Assembly (NCBI GenBank): GCA_902809825.1
Contig: LR778114.1
Coordinates: 2,046,001-2,110,000 of the forward strand
Origin: Candidatus Hydrogenisulfobacillus filiaventi
GTDB taxonomy: Bacteria; Bacillota; Sulfobacillia; Sulfobacillales; R501
DNA length: 64,000 nt
Direction of reading: 5' to 3'
The stretch's first letter is position 1. Each line of letters begins with the position of its first letter. A program made the position numbers and the translations under genes. Positions 23,820-31,217 of this stretch are shown in pieces. The notes beneath the pieces are model-generated. The model did no database searches. It saw nothing but the letters and a program-made list of their open reading frames with translations, and was not told the origin of the DNA.

Positions 23820-25538
23820 TCAGAACAGGCGGTAGAGGCGGTTGAAGCGCACCTCGCGCGCCGGGGGCACGCGCGCCTCCACGCCGTCCACCGTCACCCG
23901 GTAGGTTTCGGGGTCGACCGCAATCCGCGGGGTGGCATCGTTCCATACCATGTCCCGCTTACTGAGCGTGCGGGTCCCACCGGCGGCCACCAGCGGCTTG
24001 CGCAGGCCCAGCCGTTCCCCCAGTCCCTCCTCCACCGCCGCCCGGCTGGTAAAGACGAGGCTGGTCCGGGCGGGGACTGCGCCGTAAGTCCCGAACATGG
24101 GGCGATACCAGTTGGGTTCCGGGGTGGGGATGGACGCGCCCGGGTCGCCGGAAAGCGCCCAGGCAATGAAGCCACCCTTAATGATGAGCTTGGGCCGCAC
24201 CGCGAAGAACGGAATCTCCCACACCACCAGGTCGGCCCACCGGCCGGGGGCGATGCTGCCCACCCAGTCGGCAATCCCGAAGGTAATAGCCGGATTGATG
24301 GTGAGCTTGGCCAGATACCGCAGCACCCGCCGGTTATCGGAGCCCGGCCGTTCCTCCGGCAGCGGCCCCCGTTCCCGCTTCATCTTGTCCGCAGTCTGGA
24401 AGAGGCGCTGCCAGTTCTCGCCTACCCGGCCCATGGCCTGGGAATCGCTGGAGTACATCGACAGCACCCCCAGGTCATGCAGGACGTCCTCGGCGGCAAT
24501 GGTTTCCGGCCGGATCCGGCTCTCGGCGAAGGCCAGGTCCTCGGCCAGATGGGGATCCAGGTGATGGCAGACCATGAGCATGTCCAGGTGCTCATCGATG
24601 GTGTTGACCCCATACGGCCGGGTAGGGTTGGTGGAGGCCGGGAGCACATTGGGCTCACCCGCCAGGCGCAGGATATCGGGGGCATGGCCGCCCCCGGCCC
24701 CCTCGGTGTGATAGGTGTGGATCACCCGGCCGTTGATGGCGCGCCGGGTATCCTCCACAAAGCCGGCTTCGTTGAGGGTGTCGGTATGGATGGTCACCTG
24801 CACATCCAGGCGATCCGCCACCGCCAGGCAGCGATCGATCACAGCCGGGGTGGCCCCCCAATCCTCGTGGATCTTGAGGCCCAGGGCCCCCGCCCGGATC
24901 TGCTCCTCCAGCGGCTCTTCCCGGGCGCTGTTGCCCTTACCCAAAAAGCCCACATTGACGGGGAAGGCCTCCGCCGCTTCCAGCATGCGGGCCAGGTTCC
25001 ACGCTCCCGGGGTGCAGGTGGTGGCCAGGGTGCCATGCGCCGGCCCGGTGCCGCCCCCGATCATGGTGGTAATGCCAGCCGACAGGGCAGTCCATACCTG
25101 CGCGGGGTCAATCCAGTGAATATGGGCGTCGATGCCGCCAGGGGTGACAATACAGTGCTCCCCGGCGATGACCTCCGTCCCCGGGCCGATCACCAGCCGG
25201 GGGTCTACCCCGTCCATGACGTCGGGGTTGCCCGCCTTGCCCACTGCCGCAATGCGGCCATCCCGGATGCCGATGTCGGCCTTGACCACCCCCAGCAGGG
25301 GGTCCAGCACCACCGCGTTGGTGATAACCAGGTCCGGCGTCCCCGCCGCGCGGGGCACGGCGGCCTGGCCCATCCCGTCGCGGATGCTCTTGCCCCCGCC
25401 GAAGACGGCCTCGTCCCCGGGGACGGTCAGGTCCCGCTCCACCTCCAGCACCAGGTCGCTGTCGGCCAGCCGGAAGCGGTCGCCGGCGGTGGGCCCATAG
25501 AGGGCTGCATAGCGGCGGCGCTCAAGACGCATGGCCAT
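23820..25538 (-). CDS. ureC: Urease subunit alpha
   Basis: Catalytic subunit (572 residues) hydrolysing urea to ammonia and carbamate at a di-nickel site. Nickel ligands and active-site motifs: [11 protein letters not shown], the carbamylated Lys in [45 protein letters not shown], flap [30 protein letters not shown] and [16 protein letters not shown] with the Ni-ligand Asp. Length and motifs are those of functional bacterial enzymes. It overlaps ureB by 17 bp. Confidence 0.98.
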   Translation of the reverse strand: MAMRLERRRYAALYGPTAGDRFRLADSDLVLEVERDLTVPGDEAVFGGGKSIRDGMGQAAVPRAAGTPDLVITNAVVLDPLLGVVKADIGIRDGRIAAVGKAGNPDVMDGVDPRLVIGPGTEVIAGEHCIVTPGGIDAHIHWIDPAQVWTALSAGITTMIGGGTGPAHGTLATTCTPGAWNLARMLEAAEAFPVNVGFLGKGNSAREEPLEEQIRAGALGLKIHEDWGATPAVIDRCLAVADRLDVQVTIHTDTLNEAGFVEDTRRAINGRVIHTYHTEGAGGGHAPDILRLAGEPNVLPASTNPTRPYGVNTIDEHLDMLMVCHHLDPHLAEDLAFAESRIRPETIAAEDVLHDLGVLSMYSSDSQAMGRVGENWQRLFQTADKMKRERGPLPEERPGSDNRRVLRYLAKLTINPAITFGIADWVGSIAPGRWADLVVWEIPFFAVRPKLIIKGGFIAWALSGDPGASIPTPEPNWYRPMFGTYGAVPARTSLVFTSRAAVEEGLGERLGLRKPLVAAGGTRTLSKRDMVWNDATPRIAVDPETYRVTVDGVEARVPPAREVRFNRLYRLF

Positions 25539-25860
25539 CCTCCTCCCCGGGCCGCACCCCGCCGTTGACCGCGTCCCGGAAGCCCACCACCCGCCGGCGC
25601 CCCCCGAAGGCCACCAGTGTCACGGTGATGGTCATCCCGGGCTCGAAGCGCACCGCCGTACCGGCCGGGATGTCGAGCCGCATGCCCAGCGCCGCCGCCC
25701 GCTCAAACTGCAGAGCCGGGTTCACCTCGTAAAAGTGATAATGGGAGCCGACCTGCACGGGGCGGTCGCCGGTATTCGTCACCGTTACCGTCTGCCGCGG
25801 ACGGCCGGAGCAAAGCTCCAGACTGCCCTCCCCCGTCTGGTAGCCACCGATGGGATACAT
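25522..25860 (-). CDS. ureB: Urease subunit beta
   Basis: Structural subunit of 112 residues. Recognised by [49 protein letters not shown], the family core. Separate ureA and ureB genes correspond to the three-gene bacterial arrangement, not the fused Helicobacter one. ATG 25860 lies 11 bp after ureA. Confidence 0.97.
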   Translation of the reverse strand: MYPIGGYQTGEGSLELCSGRPRQTVTVTNTGDRPVQVGSHYHFYEVNPALQFERAAALGMRLDIPAGTAVRFEPGMTITVTLVAFGGRRRVVGFRDAVNGGVRPGEEDGHAS

Positions 25861-25871
25861 GCGTGTCCCTC

Positions 25872-26195
25872 CTAATCCCGGGCCCGCCGTCCGGGTTGAA
25901 TGGGATCATGGCAGGAGATGAGCTTGGTGCCGTCGGGAAACGTGGCTTCGACCTGCACCATGGGCAGCAGTTCCGGTACCTCGGGCAGGACCTCGTCCGC
26001 CCCGATCACCTCCCGCCCCAGCTGCATGCATTCAGCTACCGAGCGTCCCTCGCGCGCCGCCTCCAGTAGGGCATCGGTAATCAGGGCCACTGCTTCCGGA
26101 TAATTGAGCAGGAGTCCCTTGCGCCGCCGGCGGCGTGCCACCTCCGCCGCCATGGCGATGAAGAGCTTCTCCTGGTCCCCCGGCGAGAGATACAC
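25872..26195 (-). CDS. ureA: Urease subunit gamma
   Basis: Structural subunit of 107 residues: [39 protein letters not shown], then [19 protein letters not shown] 26195 is seven bases after GGAGGG. First gene of the urease operon, so its upstream region should contain the operon promoter: a TATGAT candidate at 26298-26303 (minus strand) preceded by a palindrome at 26306-26321. Confidence 0.97.
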   Translation of the reverse strand: MYLSPGDQEKLFIAMAAEVARRRRRKGLLLNYPEAVALITDALLEAAREGRSVAECMQLGREVIGADEVLPEVPELLPMVQVEATFPDGTKLISCHDPIQPGRRARD

Positions 26196-26305
26196 CCGCC
26201 ATCCCTCCAGCCTGTCGGCATATTCTGCGCCAATCCTTACACACCGCTACCGCAGGCGCAAGATGGCCCCGGTCCCGTCTTAACACGGAGCAGCGGGATC
26301 ATACC

Positions 26306-26321
26306 ATACCCATGGCGGTAT
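26306..26321. promoter_or_regulatory. CsoR-type operator palindrome (site 3), urease / guanidine hydrolase intergenic
   Basis: ATACC CATGGC GGTAT repeats exactly the half-sites and spacing of the sites at 14195 and 16772. On the minus strand it lies just upstream of a TATGAT -10 candidate (26303-26298), filling the expected spacer of a urease promoter. The rest of the 305-bp gap (26196-26500) holds the plus-strand promoter and leader described separately. Confidence 0.5.
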
Positions 26322-26374
26322 TTTGCCGAGGATCCGGGTAAACTGCCATCCTATTCGCCATTGGAATTTCCCTA

Positions 26375-26404
26375 TTGACACGATCATGACGCTTATCGTA
26401 TCGT
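26375..26404 (+). promoter_or_regulatory. Promoter for the guanidine hydrolase gene, with internal inverted repeat
   Basis: TTGACA (26375-26380), 18-base spacer, TATCGT (26399-26404). The spacer and box edges contain the inverted repeat ACGAT-N10-ATCGT (26380-26399), a placement that would let a bound regulator block polymerase. Confidence 0.55.
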
Positions 26405-26437
26405 CCGGGCCAGGAGGCGCAGCCGGATGTTCCAGAA

Positions 26438-26487
26438 CCGGACATCAAGCTGACGCTCCCGTCCGGCATCCGCCGGGCATGACGGAC
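26438..26487 (+). promoter_or_regulatory. Mutually exclusive pairings in the guanidine hydrolase leader
   Basis: GTCCGG (26461-26466) can pair either with CCGGAC upstream (26438-26443) or, via GTCCG, with CGGAC (26483-26487), which adjoins the AAGGAGG ribosome site. The second pairing would hinder translation. It is not a recognisable guanidine-II or -III element. Confidence 0.3.
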
Positions 26488-26500
26488 AAGGAGGTTCGCC

Positions 26501-27616
26501 ATGGCCCACTATCCGCCCGACTCCGCCCCGGGCCAGGCCGGTGCCCGCGCCGCCGCCCGGGAGGCGGAACTGCCCCTGGAGGGCCACGTCCGGGAGATCG
26601 CCCGGGCCCTGGAATACGGCCTGGAGGCCGCCCCCAGCGTGGAGGACCGGAGCATCCCGCTCTTCAGCCGCGGGGAATTGCCGCACTTTGCCGGCATCAA
26701 CACCTTCCTCAAGGTGCCCTACCTGGAAGATGTACGCCGGGTCGGTGAACACCAGGTGGCCATCCTGGGGGTACCCCACGATATCGGCACCACCTACCGC
26801 TCCGGCACCCGCTTCGGGCCCCAGGCCATGCGCCGCATCTCGGCCCTGTTCACCCCCTACAGCTACGAGATGGGAGTGGACCTGCGCGAGCAGGTGGACA
26901 TGGTCGACCTGGGGGATGTGTTCACCATCCCGGCCAACATCGAGAAGAGCTTCGATCAGATCGCGCGCGCGGTCTCCTTCGTCAAGGGATCGGGGGCGCT
27001 GCCCATCATCCTGGGTGGGGACCACTCCATCGGCTATCCCTGCCTCAAGGGGGTGGCCGAGCACATCGACGGCAACATCGGCATCATCCACCTCGACCGC
27101 CATGTCGATACCCAGGAAAAGGACATGGACGAACGCATGCACACCACCCCCTGGTTCCACGCCACCAACATCCCCAATGCCCCGCCCCGCAACCTGGTAC
27201 AACTGGGCATCGGCGGCTGGCAGGTGCCGCGGCCGGGGGTCAAGGTGGCGCGGGAGCGCGGCACCACCATCCTTACCATCGACGATGTACTGGAGGTGGG
27301 GCTGGAAAAGGCGGCCGAGATGGCCCTGGAGGTGGCGTGGTCGGGTGCCAAGGCGGTCTACCTGAGCTTCGATATCGACAGCGTGGACGCCGGCTTCGTC
27401 CCTGGCACCGGCTGGCCCGAGCCGGGTGGCTTCCTGCCCCGGGAGGCCCTCAAACTGCTGCGGCTGGTGGCGCGGGAAGGCATCGCCGGCATGGAGGTGG
27501 TGGAGGTTTCGCCCCCTTACGACCATGCCGACCAGACCGCACTGCTGGCGGTGCGCGCGATTGTTGACGTCCTGGGCACCCTGGTGCAGTACGACCGGCT
27601 GCCGCCCCGCCGTTAG
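26501..27616 (+). CDS. gdmH: Ni-dependent guanidine hydrolase-like ureohydrolase (agmatinase family)
   Basis: A 371-residue arginase/agmatinase-fold enzyme. Metal motifs: GGDHSIGYPCL, then IIHLDRHVDTQEKDMDERMHTTPWFHATN in place of the agmatinase DAHxDT, and SFDIDSVDAGFVPGTGWPEPGG. The DRHVDTQ stretch, the insertion ending in PWFHATN, and QLGIGGWQVPRPGVKV are, as I recall, hallmarks of the nickel-dependent guanidine hydrolase group typified by Synechocystis Sll1077, which makes urea and ammonia. A guanidine-I riboswitch starts 10 bp after its stop and the urease operon is divergent, both fitting that reaction. ATG 26501 follows AAGGAGG. Agmatinase or another guanidinase remain alternatives. 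Confidence 0.85.
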   Translation: MAHYPPDSAPGQAGARAAAREAELPLEGHVREIARALEYGLEAAPSVEDRSIPLFSRGELPHFAGINTFLKVPYLEDVRRVGEHQVAILGVPHDIGTTYRSGTRFGPQAMRRISALFTPYSYEMGVDLREQVDMVDLGDVFTIPANIEKSFDQIARAVSFVKGSGALPIILGGDHSIGYPCLKGVAEHIDGNIGIIHLDRHVDTQEKDMDERMHTTPWFHATNIPNAPPRNLVQLGIGGWQVPRPGVKVARERGTTILTIDDVLEVGLEKAAEMALEVAWSGAKAVYLSFDIDSVDAGFVPGTGWPEPGGFLPREALKLLRLVAREGIAGMEVVEVSPPYDHADQTALLAVRAIVDVLGTLVQYDRLPPRR

Positions 27617-27625
27617 CGGGCGCTT

Positions 27626-27736
27626 CACAACTGCATAAGCGAGCGTCTAGGGTTCCGCCGGCCATGCCGGGTCTGGTCCAAGAGACGCTACCCGCTCACT
27701 GCGGGGAACACGGAGGGAGAAAAGCCCGGGAGGCCA
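27626..27736 (+). promoter_or_regulatory. Guanidine-I (ykkC) riboswitch aptamer
   Basis: The conserved ykkC blocks appear in order: CTAGGGTTCCG (27647-27657), CTGGTCCAAGAGA (27673-27685) and AAAAGCCCGGGAG (27720-27732), separated by small hairpins (CCGGC/GCCGG near 27659-27669; CCCGC/GCGGG near 27690-27704). This class senses guanidinium. It sits between the guanidine hydrolase and the metallophosphoesterase/permease genes, so it gates the latter. Confidence 0.92.
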
Positions 27737-27754
27737 ACGGCGCTCCCGATTTTT
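27727..27754 (+). terminator. Riboswitch-controlled terminator
   Basis: CGGGAG (27727-27732), part of the aptamer's conserved 3' block, pairs with CTCCCG (27743-27748); an inner GCC/GGC pair extends the stem, and ATTTTT follows. Guanidine binding would hold CGGGAG in the aptamer and prevent termination, so the switch should turn genes on. Confidence 0.8.
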
Positions 27755-27816
27755 CGTTTGCGGGGGCGGGCCGCCCGCCCCCGCGCGGGAGCGCAGACCG
27801 GAAGGGAGGACCACCG

Positions 27817-28776
27817 ATGGCACGACCCCTGAAGCTGTTCTACGCGAGCGACATCCACGGGTCGGAGAAGTGCTTCCTCAAGTTCCTGAATGCCGGCCGT
27901 TTCTATGGGGCGCGGGTGCTGATCCTGGGCGGGGACATCACCGGCAAGCTGGTGGTGCCGTTAATCGCCACCGGGCAGGGCGGCTACCGGGCCCGCTTCC
28001 TGGGCGCGGTCCAGGAAACCGGGACCGAGGCGGAGACCCTGGCGCTGGAACAGGCGGTACGGATGAACGGCTTCTATCCCGTCCGCCTCACCCCGGAGGA
28101 ACATGCGGCCCTGGAGCAGGACCCTGCCGCCCGCGAAGCCCTTTTCCGCCGCGTCATCACTGCCTCCCTGCGCCACTGGCTGGAGCTGGCGGAGGCGCGC
28201 CTTAAGGGCACCGGGATCCGATGCTTCATCAACGCCGGTAACGATGACGAATGGTACGTGGATGACGTGCTGCAGGAGAGTCCGGTGATCGAAAACGGGG
28301 ACGGGCGGGTGGTGGACCTCGACGACCACCACCAGATGCTCACGGTGGGGTACAGCAACCGCACCCCTTTCCAGAGCCCGCGCGAGCTGGACGAGCCCGA
28401 GCTGGAGGCGCATATCCGCCGGCTGGCCCGCGACCTCCACAATCCCCGCCGCGCCGTCTTCACGGTCCACGTCCCGCCGGCCCGCACCGGTCTCGATGAT
28501 GCCCCCGCCCTCGACGCCGGGGGAACCCGGGTCGTGACGCGGGGCGGGCACACCGTCATGACCCCGGTGGGCTCGGAGGCGGTGCGCACGACCATCCATG
28601 ACCTGGAACCGCTGTTGGGCCTGCATGGTCATGTCCATGAATCCCGGGGGGCCAAACGCCTGGGGGGCAGCCTCTGCCTCAACCCCGGCAGCGAGTACAG
28701 CGAAGGCGTCCTCAAAGGGGCGCTGGTCACCCTCGGTCCCGACCGTGTCCTGGGCTATCAACTGGTCTCGGCCTGA
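27817..28776 (+). CDS. Metallophosphoesterase
   Basis: Calcineurin-like phosphoesterase of 319 residues. The metal motifs are intact: YASDIHGSE (DxH), VLILGGDITGK (GD), CFINAGNDDEWY (GN[HD], here GND), AVFTVHVPP (H) and LLGLHGHVHESRGA (GHxH). ATG 27817 is nine bases after GGGAGGA. It is the first gene under the guanidine-I riboswitch, which is not a usual partner for this family; its substrate is unknown. A permease gene follows 22 bp later. Confidence 0.85.
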   Translation: MARPLKLFYASDIHGSEKCFLKFLNAGRFYGARVLILGGDITGKLVVPLIATGQGGYRARFLGAVQETGTEAETLALEQAVRMNGFYPVRLTPEEHAALEQDPAAREALFRRVITASLRHWLELAEARLKGTGIRCFINAGNDDEWYVDDVLQESPVIENGDGRVVDLDDHHQMLTVGYSNRTPFQSPRELDEPELEAHIRRLARDLHNPRRAVFTVHVPPARTGLDDAPALDAGGTRVVTRGGHTVMTPVGSEAVRTTIHDLEPLLGLHGHVHESRGAKRLGGSLCLNPGSEYSEGVLKGALVTLGPDRVLGYQLVSA

Positions 28777-28798
28777 ATACCACGGGGAGGGATGGGGG

Positions 28799-30394
28799 AT
28801 GTCGGTCCACTTCGCCCGCAAGGCCACCGGCCTGGTCCGCCAGGCAGGGGCCAAGGATGTCTTTATCTACAACATCAACTTCATCAACATCGCCATCGGC
28901 GTCGCCTTCATGTTCCTGTTCATGCCCTCCGGCGCCTACCCCGGCGACAACCTTTACCTGGCCACCATCCTGTGTACGCTGCTGGTGCTGCCGGTCTCGC
29001 TGGTGTACGCCTTCTTTGCCAGTGCCATGCCGCGCTCGGGCGGGGAGTATGTCTATGTCAGCCGGGTGTTGAGCCCCCTATGGGGATTTGCCGCCAACTG
29101 GAACTACACCCTCTGGAGCTTCTTCTACATCGGGGTGCCCGCCGCCTTTCTGGGCCGCTACGGCATCTCCGCCCTCGCCCGCGAAGTGGGGGTAGCCTTC
29201 CACCTGCCCTCCCTGATCGCCCTGGGGGCCTGGTTCACCACCCCCTTAGGGGTCGCCCTCACCGGCACCGTGCTCATCCTGGTGTTTGCGGCCGTCTTCC
29301 TGGCCGGCATCGCCACCTATATGCGGGTGCAGAACCTGCTGTTCGCCGTGGCCACCCTAGGCCTCATCGCCGCCGCCGCCGTGCTGGCCCTGCACGACCC
29401 CCAGCAGGCGCGGGCCGCCTTCGACCGCTACGCCGGCGCCTTTACCGGCTATCACCACACCTACCACCACATCCTGCAGGCCCTGGGGACGGGCGCGGTC
29501 CATGTCGAACCCCTCAACTGGCACAGCACCCTGGTTTCGATGACCTGGCCCTTTACCGTGCTGGGCTTCAGCATCGCCTCCGCCTATATCGGCGGCGAAA
29601 TCAAAGGGGCCAACCGGGCCCAGATCCTGGGGATGCCGGGCTCCCTGCTATACAGCGCCCTCTGGATTCTGCTGCTAACCTGGGCGGTGCTGCACGCCTT
29701 CGGCTACCGGTTCATGGGCAACCTGGGGGCGGTCAACCCCGCCCAGGTGCACCTGGGCTTCACCCCCACCTTCGCGGAGCTGGCGGCGGGCCTCACCCGC
29801 AACCTGCCCCTCATGCTGCTGATCGGCACCGGCTTCCTGCTGTGGACCTATACCTGGCTGCCGATCTACCTGCTCACCACCACCCGCAACCTGCTGGCCT
29901 GGTCCCTGGACGGCCTGTTGCCGGCAGCCGTAGCGGAGGTGGATGAGCGGCTGCATGCCCCCGTCTGGGCCATCGCCATCTCTGCCGTGCTCGGCATCCT
30001 CTCATTGTGGGTTTACGCCTACGACCCCGCCTTCGCCACCATTGCCGGCTTCTTCGGGCAGGTGATGGGCACCTTCCTGATTACCGCCCTGGCGGCGGTG
30101 GTCTTCCCCTGGCGCCAGCCCGATATCTTCCGGGCCTCCCCGGTGGCCTGGCGTGTGGGCGGCGTCCCGGTGGTCTCCATCCTGGGGGTGCTGGGCATGG
30201 CCGGCATGGGCGCCATCGCCTGGGCGTTCCTGCACGACCCGCTTTCCGGCATCAGCTTCCAGGCCCCGACCCTGCTGCTGGTCAATGCGGCTGTTTTCTT
30301 TTCCGGCTTCCTCTTCTTCTGGGGCATGAAGGCATGGCGGGCCCGGCAGGGCATCGACCTGGGCCTGGCCTTCACGGAAATCCCGCCGGAATAG
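28799..30394 (+). CDS. APC-superfamily permease, riboswitch-controlled
   Basis: A 531-residue transporter with about 12-13 membrane segments. N-terminus RKATGLVRQAGAKDVFIYNINFINIAIGVAF, where the N-x-N-F-I-N-I stretch of TM1 takes the place of the usual glycine-rich loop, then AMPRSGGEYVYVSRVLSPLWGF (family TM2-3 motif PRSGGxYVYxSR) and GFSIASAYIGGEIKGANRAQI (TM6). A position downstream of the guanidine-I riboswitch and guanidine hydrolase makes guanidinium or a guanidino compound the likely substrate; sequence alone does not prove it. Confidence 0.85.
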   Translation: MSVHFARKATGLVRQAGAKDVFIYNINFINIAIGVAFMFLFMPSGAYPGDNLYLATILCTLLVLPVSLVYAFFASAMPRSGGEYVYVSRVLSPLWGFAANWNYTLWSFFYIGVPAAFLGRYGISALAREVGVAFHLPSLIALGAWFTTPLGVALTGTVLILVFAAVFLAGIATYMRVQNLLFAVATLGLIAAAAVLALHDPQQARAAFDRYAGAFTGYHHTYHHILQALGTGAVHVEPLNWHSTLVSMTWPFTVLGFSIASAYIGGEIKGANRAQILGMPGSLLYSALWILLLTWAVLHAFGYRFMGNLGAVNPAQVHLGFTPTFAELAAGLTRNLPLMLLIGTGFLLWTYTWLPIYLLTTTRNLLAWSLDGLLPAAVAEVDERLHAPVWAIAISAVLGILSLWVYAYDPAFATIAGFFGQVMGTFLITALAAVVFPWRQPDIFRASPVAWRVGGVPVVSILGVLGMAGMGAIAWAFLHDPLSGISFQAPTLLLVNAAVFFSGFLFFWGMKAWRARQGIDLGLAFTEIPPE

Positions 30395-30441
30395 GCCGCA
30401 TGGCAGCCGGGCGCACCATCCCGTGGCAAAGGAGGAACCCG

Positions 30442-31176
30442 ATGGCCATGACCTCTGTTATGCCGGCGGCTGAGGCCCTGGACCTGGTGGAGGCGGCAAC
30501 CCTGGCCGGCGCCGGGGTCCGCCTCCTGGGGGGGCAGGCGGTCGCCTATCACTGCCGGGGGCGGGTCCCGGCCCCGCTGGACCGGACGTCAGCCGACATC
30601 GACCTCTTCGTGCGCGGCCGCGACCGGGCCGGGCTGCAGCGGGTGCTCGCGCAGCATGGCTGGGAGGGGGAACGGGAGTTCAACCTCCTGAACGGCCGCA
30701 CCCGTCTCCTGTATCACAAGGACGGCACCAAGCTGGATGTGTTCGTCGATCGCTTCCGCATGTGTCATGAATGGCCGCTGGCGGACCGGTTACCCCTGTG
30801 CCCGGTGACCCTGCCGCCGGCGGACCTGCTCCTGACCAAGCTGCAGGTGGTGGAGATCAACCGCAAGGACCTCACCGACAGTGCCGCCCTACTGCTCCGT
30901 TTCCCGTTGGGACCGGACCCCGCGGCCGCCATCGACCCTGCCTACCTGGCCGCCCGCCTGGCGGTGGACTGGGGGCTGTGGCGGACGGTGACCGGCAATC
31001 TCCGTCACCTGCAGACCCTGGCCGGGGAACTGCCGGACCCGGAGGCGGGACGCCTGCGCACAGCGCTGGAGGCCCTGGCGGCCGCCGCCGCTGCAGCGCC
31101 CAAAAGCCCGGGCTGGCGGTTGCGCAGCCTGCTGGGGGACCGGGTGCCCTGGTACGAACGCCCCGAGGAACCCTAG
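30442..31176 (+). CDS. Nucleotidyltransferase-fold protein (AbiEii-like)
   Basis: A 244-residue protein with the nucleotidyltransferase signature LLGGQAVAYHCRGR (GG motif) and SADIDLFVRG (hD[DE]h motif), then TKLDVFVDRF as third acidic strand and LLLTKLQVVEINRKDLTD. This resembles the AbiEii/DUF6036 groups, some of which are toxin or abortive-infection components, others housekeeping. No antitoxin-like partner is next to it. ATG 30442 has AAAGGAGG five bases upstream. Probably the same transcript as the permease. Confidence 0.6.
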   Translation: MAMTSVMPAAEALDLVEAATLAGAGVRLLGGQAVAYHCRGRVPAPLDRTSADIDLFVRGRDRAGLQRVLAQHGWEGEREFNLLNGRTRLLYHKDGTKLDVFVDRFRMCHEWPLADRLPLCPVTLPPADLLLTKLQVVEINRKDLTDSAALLLRFPLGPDPAAAIDPAYLAARLAVDWGLWRTVTGNLRHLQTLAGELPDPEAGRLRTALEALAAAAAAAPKSPGWRLRSLLGDRVPWYERPEEP

Positions 31177-31217
31177 GATCCGCCCGGCAACCTCTATCCG
31201 GTAAAGGAGGATCCCCG

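Noticed and set aside
23784-25568. 594-codon plus-strand frame opposite ureC
   Set aside because: Antisense shadow; ureC on the minus strand is unambiguous.
26405-26500. Guanidine-II or guanidine-III riboswitch before the guanidine hydrolase
   Set aside because: I could not find the paired ACGR loops of guanidine-II or the guanidine-III pseudoknot pattern; only competing hairpins are visible.
30442-31176. Toxin-antitoxin or abortive infection operon
   Set aside because: No antitoxin partner within the neighbouring genes; left as an AbiEii-like protein only.
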